A stretch of DNA of 64,000 nt from Deinococcus sp. JMULE3 (GCF_013337115.1 NZ_SGWE01000004.1:871001-935000); one strand, 5' to 3'. Shown: positions 9,594 to 20,897, counted from the first letter of the stretch. A program made the numbers and translations. Notes: generated from the sequence alone by a model not told the origin.

Positions 9594-10058
9594 TCAGTCG
9601 CGCAGGGTGAGGGTCATCTCGTGCGGGCTGGCCGTAAAGCCCAGCCCGGCGTACAGGGAGCGGGCCATGTCGCTGCTGCCCAGGCTGACGCGCGTGACGC
9701 CCCGCGCGCGCAGCGCGTCCAGGCAAGTGGTGACCAGGGTGCGGGCGTGCCCGGCGCGGCGGCAGTCGGGGTGCGTCCAGACGTTCACGATCCGCGCCCG
9801 CCACGGTTGCGGGTCGCCGCGCGTGGGCCCCCAGTGCAGCAGGGTCACGCCCGCCCCGGCGATCACCTCGGCCCCGTCCCCCAGCAGGAACCCCAGGTAC
9901 AGTCCGTCCCGGATGGCCTGCGCGACCCACGCGGCGTACGCGGGCCGCTCGGGGAGGTCGCGGGCGTCCGGGTAGCGGTGCGCGGCGATGGTGTGGGCGT
10001 CGCCGGGCCTGACGGGCCGGAGGGTGAGGGGCCGAAAGGTGGTGGGCTGGGGCGTCAC
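9594..10058 (-). CDS. GNAT-family N-acetyltransferase
   Basis: 154 residues. GNAT core with VWTHPDCRRAGHARTLVTTC (the R/Q-x-x-G-x-G/A acetyl-CoA loop, here CRRAGHA), an upstream strand ending VIAGAGVTLLHW and the C-terminal SLGSSDMARSLYAGLGF typical of the family. It transfers an acetyl group to an unknown amine. The GTG at 10058 overlaps the stop of the soxR gene (GTGA), so the two are probably co-transcribed and translationally coupled; the longer in-frame extension runs antisense through soxR and is rejected. Confidence 0.82.
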   Translation of the reverse strand: MTPQPTTFRPLTLRPVRPGDAHTIAAHRYPDARDLPERPAYAAWVAQAIRDGLYLGFLLGDGAEVIAGAGVTLLHWGPTRGDPQPWRARIVNVWTHPDCRRAGHARTLVTTCLDALRARGVTRVSLGSSDMARSLYAGLGFTASPHEMTLTLRD

Positions 10059-10495
10059 CGGTCCCCCAGGAGCTGACTGCCGCCGGGCAGGGTGCGGCCC
10101 ACGCGGTCGCCGGGGTTGTGCAGCGCGCAGCGGTCCAGGCTGAGGCACCCGCAGGCGATGCAGCCCTCCAGGTCGTCGCGCAGGCGGGTCAGGGTGTCGA
10201 TGCGGGCGTTCAGGGTGTCACGCCACGTGGCGGACAGGGCCGCCCAGTCCTGCGCGCTGGGGGGTCGTGCACCGCGGAGGGTGCTCAGCGCCTCGCGGAT
10301 CTCGGCGAGGGGCACGCCGACGCGGGCGGCGGCGCGGATGAACGCGAGGCGGCGCAGCGTGTCGGGCGCGTAGCGGCGCTGGTTGCCGCCGGTGCGCGCG
10401 GCGCTGATCAGGCCCTCGCGTTCGTAGTGGTGGAGGCTGGGAACGCTCAGGCCGCTGCGCGCGGCGAGCTGGGCGGGCGTGAGGGGCTCGGGCAT
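10055..10495 (-). CDS. soxR: SoxR, redox-sensing MerR-family regulator
   Basis: 146 residues. N-terminal MerR winged helix (LTPAQLAARSGLSVPSLHHY, RRYAPDTLRRLAFIRAA), dimer helix, then the SoxR [2Fe-2S] site CIACGCLSLDRC, the Cys-x2-Cys-x-Cys-x5-Cys arrangement. It senses redox-cycling compounds or superoxide through cluster oxidation and activates promoters with overlong spacers. The ATG at 10495 has GGAGG six bases upstream. A near-perfect SoxR box lies just upstream of this gene and reads away from it into the VOC gene; it may also autoregulate soxR. Confidence 0.93.
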   Translation of the reverse strand: MPEPLTPAQLAARSGLSVPSLHHYEREGLISAARTGGNQRRYAPDTLRRLAFIRAAARVGVPLAEIREALSTLRGARPPSAQDWAALSATWRDTLNARIDTLTRLRDDLEGCIACGCLSLDRCALHNPGDRVGRTLPGGSQLLGDR

Positions 10496-10511
10496 GGGGG
10501 GCCTCCGGGAT

Positions 10512-10542
10512 TTGACCTCAAGTTGACTTGAGGTTCTACCAT
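10512..10542 (+). promoter_or_regulatory. SoxR-controlled promoter with SoxR box
   Basis: The 18-base operator CCTCAAGTTGACTTGAGG (10516-10533) matches the enteric SoxR site except near its centre. It sits between a minus-35 TTGACC (10512-10517) and a minus-10-like TACCAT (10537-10542), a 19-base spacer as expected for MerR/SoxR activation. It faces the VOC gene at 10641. Confidence 0.85.
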
Positions 10543-10640
10543 TCCAGTATGCGACGCCCACCCCTGCCCTGCGTCCCCCTCCCCTGCCACCTCGGCCGCC
10601 CGTGACCTCGACCCGCGCCCCACCCACACCGGAGGTCTCC

Positions 10641-11057
10641 ATGATGACCACCCCCAGCCTCTCCCCCACCCACCACGTGCGGCTGGCGCGGCCCAGCCTG
10701 GACCTGGACGCCGCGCAGCGCTTCTACGCGGACGGCCTGGGCCTGCGGGTGCTGCACCGCAGTTCGCACGACGAGTTCGCCGCGCTGCTGATGCTGGGTC
10801 TGCCCGGCGCCGCGTGGCACCTGGAACTCACGCAGGCGCATCACGTGCACGTACCGCCCACGCCGACCGGGGAGGACCTGCTCGTGATCTACCTGAACGG
10901 TCCGGTCCCGCCGGAGCTGATCGGGCGGCTGGAGGCCCACGGGGGCACGCGCGTCCCGGCGCTGAACCCCTACTGGGACCGCTGGGGCGTGACGATCCGT
11001 GACCCGGACGGCTACCGGCTGGTGCTGTGTGAGCGGGGCTGGAGCAACGGCCCGTGA
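10641..11057 (+). CDS. VOC-family (glyoxalase/dioxygenase fold) protein
   Basis: 138 residues, one VOC module pair: VRLARPSLDLDAAQRFYADGLG, AAWHLELTQ, DLLVIYLN and WGVTIRDPDGYRLVL. Members bind a divalent metal and act as lyases, dioxygenases or resistance proteins; the substrate here is unknown. The ATG at 10641 has GGAGG about five bases upstream. It is the first gene downstream of the SoxR box, so it is probably induced by redox-active compounds and may detoxify them. Confidence 0.82.
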   Translation: MMTTPSLSPTHHVRLARPSLDLDAAQRFYADGLGLRVLHRSSHDEFAALLMLGLPGAAWHLELTQAHHVHVPPTPTGEDLLVIYLNGPVPPELIGRLEAHGGTRVPALNPYWDRWGVTIRDPDGYRLVLCERGWSNGP

Positions 11058-11087
11058 CAGAATCCTGCCCATGATCCCGGGAGTCGA

Positions 11088-11609
11088 ATGATCTTCGTGG
11101 CGCTGCTGCACGCCGTGAACCTGGGCGCGACACGCAAGGTGCCCATGGCGGACCTGCGCGCCCTGCTGACCGGGCTGGGACTGGAGGGGGTACGGACGTA
11201 CATCCAGAGCGGGAACGCCGTGTTCGAGGCGGAACCCGACCCGGCGCTGCGCGGGCAGCTGGAGGACGCGCTCGGGGCCCGCTTCGGGTTTCCGGTCCCG
11301 GTGACGCTCCGCACCGCCCCCGAGTGGCACGAGGCGGCCCAGGGCTGCCCGGCCCACCTGCGAAACGAACCGGTGGTCCTGGCGTTCCTGCGCGACCCGC
11401 CCGACCCGGCGCGCGTGGAGGCCCTGCGCGGGCGGGACGTGACCCCAGAACGCTGGGAGGTCGCGGGGGGAACGCTGTACCAGACGGTCCCGGACGGCGT
11501 GCGGAACCTGCGGCTGTCCGCCGCCGTGATCGAGCGCCACCTGGGGGTGAAGGTCACGGTCCGGAACGAGCGGACTGTGCAGGCCATCGCGGCGATGCTG
11601 GACACCTGA
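11088..11609 (+). CDS. DUF1697 family protein
   Basis: 173 residues, the usual length. Starts MIFVALLHAVNLGATRKVPM and contains MADLRALLTGLGLEGVRTY and IQSGNAVFEAE, the core DUF1697 motifs; the C-terminal half has NVGVKVTVRNERTVQ-type residues. Cytosolic, of unknown function across the family. It follows the VOC gene by 30 bases in the same direction and has its own GGGAG Shine-Dalgarno, so it may share the SoxR-driven transcript. Confidence 0.85.
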   Translation: MIFVALLHAVNLGATRKVPMADLRALLTGLGLEGVRTYIQSGNAVFEAEPDPALRGQLEDALGARFGFPVPVTLRTAPEWHEAAQGCPAHLRNEPVVLAFLRDPPDPARVEALRGRDVTPERWEVAGGTLYQTVPDGVRNLRLSAAVIERHLGVKVTVRNERTVQAIAAMLDT

Positions 11610-11633
11610 ACCGCGCCGGACGCGTGGGTGCTC

Positions 11634-11639
11634 TAGCCT
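11634..11639 (+). promoter_or_regulatory. minus-10 box TAGCCT, leaderless promoter
   Basis: TAGCCT lies five bases before the ATG at 11645 with no Shine-Dalgarno between. Confidence 0.45.
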
Positions 11640-11644
11640 GCCGC

Positions 11645-12571
11645 ATGGCCCGCCTGCGATTCGCGCCCGCCGCCTTCCTGTCGGCGGCGCCGCTGCTGTT
11701 CGTGCTGCTCTGGAGCACCGGGTTCCTGGGCACCAAGGGCGCGGCGCGCAACGCGGACCCCTTCGCGTACCTGACGGTGCGTTTCGTGCTGGCCGCCGCG
11801 CTGATGGCGCTGCTGACAGCCGCGCTGCGCGCCCCGTGGCCCACGCGGGCGCAGGCGGGCCGCGCGGCCGTGACGGGCCTGCTGCTGCACGCCGGGTACC
11901 TGGGCGGCGTGACGACCGCCATCTGGCTGGGCCTCCCGGCGGGCGTGACGAGCGTGCTGGTGGGCGTGCAACCCCTCCTGACGGGCCTGCTGTCGTGGCC
12001 GGTGCTGGGCGAACGGGTCACGGCGCGGCAGTGGGCGGGGCTCGGCTTAGGCTTCGCGGGCGTGCTGCTGGTCATGGAAGGCCGACTCGGCGGGAACCTG
12101 CACGGGTCGCTGGGCAGTCCCGCCGCGCTGGGAGCCGCGGGCTTCGCGCTGCTGTGCACCACGGCGGGCACCCTCTACCAGCGGCGCGCCGGGGCGGACA
12201 TGCCGCTGCTGGGCGGCACGACCGCGCAGTACGTCGCGAGCGCCGCCGCGCTGGGCCTGATCACCCTGGCACGCGGGGGCGGCGAGATCCACTGGAACGC
12301 GGAATTCATCCTGTCCCTGACGTGGCTGGTGCTGGTCCTGTCGGTCGGCGCGATCCTGCTGCTCATGCGGCTGCTGCGCGACCTCCCGGCGGCGCGCGTG
12401 AACAGCCTGTTCTACCTGGTGCCGCCCCTGACTGTGCTGGAAAGCTGGCTGCTGTTCGGCGAACGCCTCAGTACGGTGTCGCTGGGCGGACTCGCGCTGT
12501 GCGTCGCGGGGGTCGCGCTGGCCGCCACCACGCCCCGCCGCGCCCCCGCACCGGACCCTGCCCGCGACTGA
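11645..12571 (+). CDS. EamA/DMT-family transporter
   Basis: 308 residues, ten hydrophobic segments arranged as two repeats of five. The first EamA repeat has LLWSTGFLGTKGAARNADPF and LTVRFVLAAALMALL; the second ends LTVLESWLLFGERLS, the usual EamA signature before the last helices. Exports or imports small metabolites across the cytoplasmic membrane; substrate unknown. Chosen ATG at 11645 because the hydrophobic repeat begins there and TAGCCT lies just upstream. Confidence 0.88.
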   Translation: MARLRFAPAAFLSAAPLLFVLLWSTGFLGTKGAARNADPFAYLTVRFVLAAALMALLTAALRAPWPTRAQAGRAAVTGLLLHAGYLGGVTTAIWLGLPAGVTSVLVGVQPLLTGLLSWPVLGERVTARQWAGLGLGFAGVLLVMEGRLGGNLHGSLGSPAALGAAGFALLCTTAGTLYQRRAGADMPLLGGTTAQYVASAAALGLITLARGGGEIHWNAEFILSLTWLVLVLSVGAILLLMRLLRDLPAARVNSLFYLVPPLTVLESWLLFGERLSTVSLGGLALCVAGVALAATTPRRAPAPDPARD

Positions 12572-12679
12572 TCCGGCCCGCAACTGACCCGCTGACCTCT
12601 GACGACACGTCAGGTTTCTGTAGGTGCCGTGCGCTAGCCTGCAGTCCCGAGACCAATCTGGGAAGGAAGCCGTGACGGA

Positions 12680-14946
12680 ATGACGATCCACGCCGCCAAC
12701 GTCCGCATCTACGAGAAGCGGACCGAAACTGCCCTGCTGGCCGCAGTGGCCCTGCACGCCGCGCTGGTCCTCGCGGCTGGTCACCTGCCGGGCCGCGCCT
12801 GGATCACCGGCGGCGCGTACCTGCTGGGCCTGCTCACCTGCGTCCTCGTGACCGCCGGTGCGGCCCGCGGCGGTCACCCCGCGCAGCGGCCCCTGCTGCG
12901 CCGCTTCACGCTGGCGCTGGGCGCGCTGCTGCTGGGCGACGCCATCACCCTCAGCTTCGAACTGCGCGGCCTGCCCATCCCGGCCCTGGGCGTCGCGGAC
13001 ACCCTGTACGGCGCGTACTACCTGCTGATGGCCTGGGGCCTGCTGAAACTCACGCGGCTACGCCTGAGATCCCTGCGGACCATCGCCATGATCCTCGACA
13101 GCCTGATCGTCATGGTCATCCTGGGCACCCTGTGCTGGACGTTCCTGCTCACCGGGAACGTCCCACTGCACGCGGCAGGCGCCGTGTACATGACGCTGGA
13201 CCTCGCCCTGATCGCCGTCGGGCTGCTGGCCCTGCGTCAGCAGCGCCTGAGCGTCCCCGTCGCGCTGATCTGCGCCGGACTGGCCCTGATCGTCGGCGGG
13301 GACCTGCACTACGCCGTGCTGGGCAGCTACGCGTCCGGGGACCGCGCGGACTTCCTGTACCTGTGGGGCACCGCCCTGCAGGCCCTGGGCCTCTGGCAGC
13401 GCCGCGAGCAGTCCGTGCGGGGCGTCCAGTGGCGCCCCCCCCGGCCCGTGCGCGTGTGGCTGGCGGCCTTCCCATACCTGGCGGGCGGCCTGACCTGCGC
13501 CGCGCTGCTCCTCGCCCGGCCCACACCCGTCACGCTGTGGGGCGCCGCGCTGACGTTCCTGCTCGTCCTGATCCGCCAGAGCACCGTGCTGGAGGAAAAC
13601 CGCCTGCTGGCCCGCAAGCTGCGGCACTCCGCGGCGGAACTCGAGCGGCGCGGCGCGCGGCTGCGGCATCAGGCGCGGCACGACACCCTGACCGGCCTGC
13701 CCAACCGCAGCGAGTTCGAGGACCAGCTGCGCGCGGCCCTGAGTGGCCCCGCCGCCGTGATGTTCATCGACCTGGACGGCTTCAAGGACGTGAACGACAC
13801 CTTCGGGCACCCGGTCGGGGACGAGCTGCTGCGGCTGGTCACGGCGCGGCTCCAGGCGCACCTCCCGGCGCGCGCCACGCTGGCCCGCGTGGGCGGCGAC
13901 GAGTTCACGCTGGTCCTCCCCGGCGCGGACGAACGGCAGGCCATGCACGCCGCGCGGCAACTGCTGGGCAGCCTGCGCGACCCCGTGCCGCTCGTCGGCC
14001 TGAGCCTCCAGGTGTCCGCGTCCATCGGCGTGAGCCTCGCCCCGCGCGACGGCACGGACGTCACGACCCTGCAGCGACGCGCCGACACCGCCATGTACCA
14101 CGCCAAACGCAGCGGACGGCAACAGGTGCAGCTGTTCACACCCAGCCTGGACGAGCAACGCCGCGAACGCCTGATTCTCGAAGCGGCCCTGCGCCGCGCC
14201 CTGACCGGCGACGAGTTCACCCTGCACTACCAGCCGCAGCTGCGCGGCCCGCACCTGGAAAGCGTCGAGGCGCTGCTGCGCTGGACCGCGCCGGACCTGG
14301 GCACCGTCACGCCCGGCCGGTTCATTCCGGTCGCGGAACAGTGCGGCCTGATCCTCCCGCTGGGCCGCTGGGTGCGTGAACGGGCCTGTGAGCAGGCCGC
14401 CGCGTGGCACCGGCAGGGCCGCGCCCTGCGGGTCGCGGTGAACGTCTCCCCGCTGGAGTTCGCGCAGCCGGACTTCGTGCCGCACGTGCAGGACCTGCTG
14501 GCGCGCCTGGACCTGCCCGCGCACCTGCTGGAACTGGAGGTCACCGAGGGCGTCCTCGTGCAGGACCTCACGGGCACCGCCGCGAAACTCCGCGAGCTGC
14601 GCGCCGCCGGGGTCCGCATCAGCGTGGATGATTTCGGCGTGCAGCACGCGTCCCTGAGCGCCCTGATGGCCCTGCCGGCCGACGTGCTGAAACTCGACCG
14701 GAGCTTCCTGACCGGGCCCGGCGGTGGGGCGCGCCCGCCGCCGGACCGCAGGTGCTGCGCGCCGTGCACACCCTGGGCCGCGAACTGAACCTCGACGTGC
14801 TCGCCGAAGGCGTCGAGACGCCCGAGCAGCACGCCATGCTGCGCGACCTGGGCTTCGAGTACATGCAGGGCTTCCTGTTCTCCCCCGCCCTGCCCCCGAA
14901 GGAACTGGACGCGTGGCGCGCCGGGCGGCTGATGGTTGATGGTTGA
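12680..14946 (+). pseudogene. membrane GGDEF-EAL cyclic-di-GMP protein, frameshifted
   Basis: Eight or so membrane segments fill residues 15-310. Then comes a GGDEF domain with RVGGDEFTLVLPG (near residue 405) and an EAL domain with ESVEALLRW and VNVSPLEF. The frame breaks at 14723-14730 (GGTGGGGC): the first frame ends at 14788, while the EAL C-terminus (VLRAVHTLGRELNLDVLAEG, then VETPEQ) continues in the next frame to 14946. One extra G would restore a protein of about 755 residues. The EAL loop 6 reads DDFGVQHASLSAL instead of DDFGTGYSSL, so phosphodiesterase activity may be weak even if intact. Could be a real lesion or a sequencing undercall. Confidence 0.8.
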
Positions 14947-14957
14947 TGGTTGATGGT
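14930..14957 (+). repeat. (TGATGGT)4 tandem heptamer
   Basis: Four perfect tandem copies of TGATGGT span the stop codon of the GGDEF-EAL gene. Seven is not a multiple of three, so each copy gained or lost would change where the frame ends. Confidence 0.9.
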
Positions 14958-14997
14958 CAACAGCGTGTACGCGCCGGACCCGCCCACAGCAAGCCGA

Positions 14998-15032
14998 CCC
15001 ACTCCCCACTGCCCACAACCCACTTCCCCCTT
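14998..15032 (+). repeat. CCCACNN heptamer tract 1
   Basis: Four CCCAC-NN heptamers in register (CCCACTC, CCCACTG, CCCACAA, CCCACTT), followed by CCCCCTT, just upstream of the AAA+ gene. Confidence 0.8.
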
Positions 15033-15088
15033 CATTCCCAGCAGGTCGCACATTCCCGCCCGGGGGTGCGTGGTACGTTCCGCGCATC

Positions 15089-16540
<1,452 letters not shown>

Positions 16541-16575
16541 TCGCGACTGTCCGCTCTGAGCCGTGAGCTCCGAGG

Positions 16576-16612
16576 AACCCCCTCCCCCACCCCGCGCGGG
16601 CCGGAGGGGGTT
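16576..16612 (+). terminator. intrinsic terminator after the AAA+ gene
   Basis: AACCCCCTCC (16576-16585) pairs perfectly with 16603-16612 over a 17-base GC-rich loop and is followed by CGCTTTT. Confidence 0.75.
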
Positions 16613-16619
16613 CGCTTTT

Positions 16620-16654
16620 CCCACTTCCCACAACCCACTTCCCACTCCCCATCG
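16620..16654 (+). repeat. CCCACNN heptamer tract 2
   Basis: CCCACTT, CCCACAA, CCCACTT and CCCACTC in register, then a degenerate CCCATCG, between the terminator above and the gltX promoter. Confidence 0.8.
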
Positions 16655-16665
16655 CCCCCCTTTCG

Positions 16666-16671
16666 TATGCT
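16666..16671 (+). promoter_or_regulatory. minus-10 box TATGCT for gltX
   Basis: TATGCT ends seven bases before the gltX ATG with no Shine-Dalgarno, so a leaderless transcript is likely. Confidence 0.5.
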
Positions 16672-16678
16672 GTGCGCT

Positions 16679-18100
16679 ATGTCTGTTGTGACCCGTATTG
16701 CTCCGAGCCCGACCGGTGACCCTCATGTGGGGACCGCGTACATCGGGCTGTTCAATTTCACGCTGGCCCGTCAGGGTGGCGGGAAGTTCATCCTGCGCAT
16801 CGAGGACACGGACCGGAACCGTTACGTGCCGGACAGTGAGAAGCGCATCTTCCAGATGATGCAGTGGCTGGGCCTGACGCCGGACGAGTCGCCGCTGCAG
16901 GGCGGTCCGAACGGCCCGTACCGTCAGTCGGAGCGGTTTGACCTGTACGGCGAGTACGCGCGTCAGCTGGTGGCGAGTGGGCACGCGTACTACGCGTTCG
17001 AGACGGCCGACGAACTGTCGGCGCTGCGGGAGGCGGCGCAGGCGGAGGGCCGCGTGATCGCGGTGCCCAGCCGCGACCTGGACGCGTCGGCGGCGCAGGC
17101 GCGGGTGGAGGCGGGCGAGGCGGCCGTGATCCGCCTGAAGGTCCCGCGTGAGGGCGAGACGGTCGTGAATGACCGCCTGCGTGACCCGATTCACTTCCAG
17201 AACCGCGAGATCGACGACAAGGTGCTCCTGAAGGCGGACGGGTTCCCCACGTACCACCTGGCGAACGTGGTGGATGACCGCCTGATGGGCGTGACGCACG
17301 TGGTCCGCGCCGAGGAGTGGATCACGAGCACGCCCATTCACGTGCTGCTGTACCGCGCCTTTTCCTGGCCTGAGCCGGTGTTCGCGCACATGCCGCTGCT
17401 GCGCAATTCGGACAGGTCGAAGATCAGCAAGCGCAAGAACCCGACGAGCGTCGAGTGGTACCAGCAGCAGGGCTTCCTGCCCGAGGCGATGCTGAACTTC
17501 CTGGCGACGATGGGCTGGACGCACCCGGACGGCCTGGAGGTGTTCGACCTGGAGGAATTCGCGCGGGTGTTCCGGCTGGAGGACGTGACGCTGGGCGGCC
17601 CGGTGTTCAGTCAGGAGAAGCTCCGCTGGTACAACGGCAAGTACCTGCGCGAGGTGCTGACTGAAGAGGAGGTCGCCCGGAGGCTGCACGCGTTCCTGGC
17701 CGATCAGAAGGTGAACCTCCCCCTGGACGACTACTTCCGCTCGGTGGTGCGCCTGATGACGCCCCGCATCGAGGTGTTCAGCGAGTTCCTCGACAAGACC
17801 CCCTACTTCTGGTCCGAGGAGTACCCCGTGACCGAGAAGGCGCAGGCGGCGATCGACGGCGCGCGGGACCTGCTGCCCGAGCTGGCCGCCACGCTGAAGA
17901 ACCTCCCCACCTTCGACGCGGCGTCCATCAAGGCGGCCTTCGCGGCGTTCGCCGAGGAGAAGGGCCTGAAGCTCGGGAAGGTCATGCCCCCCGTGCGCGC
18001 GGCGGTCGCCGGGACGATGGAGAGCCCGGACCTGCCGGACCTGCTCGCCACGCTGGGCCGTGACCGGGTGGTCGCCCGGATCGGTAAGCTGGGCGCATGA
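16679..18100 (+). CDS. gltX: glutamyl-tRNA synthetase
   Basis: 473 residues. Charges tRNA-Glu with glutamate in the cytosol. Class I signatures are clear: RIAPSPTGDPHVGTAYIGLF with the HIGH-type PHVG, FILRIEDTDRNR, and the KMSKS-type loop SDRSKISKRK near residue 245. The C-terminal anticodon-binding half is complete. The ATG at 16679 begins MSVVTRIAPSPTG as usual. The following DUF1304 gene overlaps the stop by four bases. Confidence 0.97.
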   Translation: MSVVTRIAPSPTGDPHVGTAYIGLFNFTLARQGGGKFILRIEDTDRNRYVPDSEKRIFQMMQWLGLTPDESPLQGGPNGPYRQSERFDLYGEYARQLVASGHAYYAFETADELSALREAAQAEGRVIAVPSRDLDASAAQARVEAGEAAVIRLKVPREGETVVNDRLRDPIHFQNREIDDKVLLKADGFPTYHLANVVDDRLMGVTHVVRAEEWITSTPIHVLLYRAFSWPEPVFAHMPLLRNSDRSKISKRKNPTSVEWYQQQGFLPEAMLNFLATMGWTHPDGLEVFDLEEFARVFRLEDVTLGGPVFSQEKLRWYNGKYLREVLTEEEVARRLHAFLADQKVNLPLDDYFRSVVRLMTPRIEVFSEFLDKTPYFWSEEYPVTEKAQAAIDGARDLLPELAATLKNLPTFDAASIKAAFAAFAEEKGLKLGKVMPPVRAAVAGTMESPDLPDLLATLGRDRVVARIGKLGA

Positions 18101-18450
18101 CCCTGATCGCCTCAGTTCTGGTGGGCCTGATCGCCCTGCTGCACGTGTACATCCTGGTGCTGGAGATGTTCCTGTGGACCACCCCGCGCGCCATGAAGGC
18201 CTTCGGGACCACGCCGGAACTCGCGGCGCAGACCCGCGTCATGGCGGGCAACCAGGGCCTGTACAACGGCTTCCTGGCGGCGGGCCTGATCTGGGGCCTG
18301 ATCACCGGTTCGGCGGCGATTCAGCTGTTCTTCCTGGCGTGCGTGGCGGTCGCGGGCCTGTACGGCGCGGCCACCGCGAACCGCCGCATCCTGTTCATCC
18401 AGACGGTACCCGCCACGCTGGCGATCCTGGCGGTGCTGCTGGCCCGCTGA
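18097..18450 (+). CDS. DUF1304 membrane protein
   Basis: 117 residues, four membrane helices, with LHVYILVLEMFLWTTPR and FGTTPELAAQTRVMAGNQG, FLAAGLIWG and QTVPATLA, the DUF1304 signature set. Function unknown across the family. ATGA overlap with gltX shows translational coupling, although no functional link is known. Confidence 0.9.
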   Translation: MTLIASVLVGLIALLHVYILVLEMFLWTTPRAMKAFGTTPELAAQTRVMAGNQGLYNGFLAAGLIWGLITGSAAIQLFFLACVAVAGLYGAATANRRILFIQTVPATLAILAVLLAR

Positions 18451-18467
18451 GCGCCCGTCCCCGCCTC

Positions 18468-18509
18468 CCAAACGCTCGTTTGGTTCCCGTGCCTCCCGGC
18501 TGCTACGCT
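18468..18509 (+). promoter_or_regulatory. promoter with palindromic operator for the E1 operon
   Basis: A minus-35 TTGGTT (18480-18485) and minus-10 TACGCT (18504-18509) are 18 bases apart. The palindrome CCAAACG-CT-CGTTTGG (18468-18483) overlaps the minus-35 and looks like a TetR-type repressor site. The leader to the ATG at 18697 would be about 180 bases. Confidence 0.5.
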
Positions 18510-18696
18510 GGGAGGCACTTCTCATCCCGACGGGGCCGCGCGGCCCCACCTGCCCTGCCATGCCTGACGTTCTGCCCTGTCCCTCCTCCGGCCTGCCCCG
18601 TCGCAGTGACCGGCTGCTGAACCAGCGCCGCGCGCCCTGACGCGGCCCGCACCCGCCGCCTCAGACCCCGCACACGCGCCCTTCACAGGAGACTTC

Positions 18697-19877
<1,181 letters not shown>

Positions 19878-19881
<4 letters not shown>

Positions 19882-20897
19882 CCGCCCCCACAACCCACGC
19901 CCCACAACCCACAACCCACAAAAACATGACGATGGTCGCCGCCATCAACGACGCCCTCGACATCGCCCTCGCCGCCGACGACACCGTCCACATCTTCGGC
20001 GAGGACGTCGGCGTCATGGGCGGCGTGTTCCGCGCCACCGACGGCCTCCAGGCCAAACACGGCCAGGAACGCGTGTTCGACACCCCCCTCGCCGAGGCCG
20101 CCATCGTCGGCATGGGCATCGGCATGGGCCTCGCGGGCCTCAAACCCATCGCGGAAATCCAGTTCGCAGGCTTCCTCTACCCCGCCCTCGACCAGATCCT
20201 CTCCCACCTCGGCCGCTACCGCCACCGCACCCGCAGCCGCTACCACCTCCCCATGGTCATCCGCGCCCCCTACGGCGGCGGCGTCCACACCCCCGAACAA
20301 CACGCCGACAGCCCCGAAGCGATCCTCGCCCACACCCCCGGCGTCAAAGTCGTCATCCCCAGCACCCCCGCCGACGCCAAAGGCCTCCTCCTCAGCGCCA
20401 TCAACGACCCCGACCCCGTCTTCTTCTTCGAAGCCATCAAGCTCTACCGCAGCATCAAAGAAGACGTCCCCACCGGCGACTACCGCGTCCCCATCGGCAA
20501 AGCCCGCATCGTCACCCAAGGCGACGACGTCACCGTCATCTGCTACGGCGGCATGGTCGAAGTCGCCCATAAAGCCGCCGCCGCCGCCCACGCCGCAGGC
20601 ATCGGCGTCGAAGTCATCGACCTGCGCACCCTCGTCCCCATGGACACCGACACCATCATCACCAGCGTCGCCAAAACCGGCCGCGCCATCATCGTCACCG
20701 AAGCGCCCCGCACCGCCGGCTTCCACAGCGAAATCGCCGCCATCATCGCCGAAGAAGCCATCGAACACCTCCGCGCCCCCATCATCCGCGTCACCGGCTT
20801 CGACGCCCCCTACCCACCCTTCACCGCCGTCGAGGACGTGTACCGGCCCAACCCGCTGCGGGTGGCGAAGGCGATTCGGCAGGTCATGGACTACTGA
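19878..20897 (+). CDS. 2-oxoacid dehydrogenase E1 component, beta subunit
   Basis: 339 residues from the ATG that overlaps the alpha stop (ATGA). Family similarity begins only at [19 protein letters not shown] (ATG at 19926). The 16 residues before it are encoded by a CCCACNN heptamer tract and look like repeat-derived extra sequence. Later motifs [30 protein letters not shown] and [18 protein letters not shown] are typical E1 beta. Most of the gene prefers CTC, GTC, GAA and AAA codons, unlike its neighbours and unlike its own last 20 codons. A hairpin follows the stop. Confidence 0.92.
19887..19921 (+). repeat. CCCACNN heptamer tract 3, inside the E1 beta start region
   Basis: Five heptamers in register (CCCACAA, CCCACGC, then CCCACAA three times) between the coupled ATG at 19878 and the internal ATG at 19926. 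A change of one unit would put the two starts out of frame. Confidence 0.85.

Noticed and set aside
14930..15032. Possible CRISPR-like array
   Set aside because: Repeats are seven bases, directly adjacent and without unique spacers; no cas gene is in the window.
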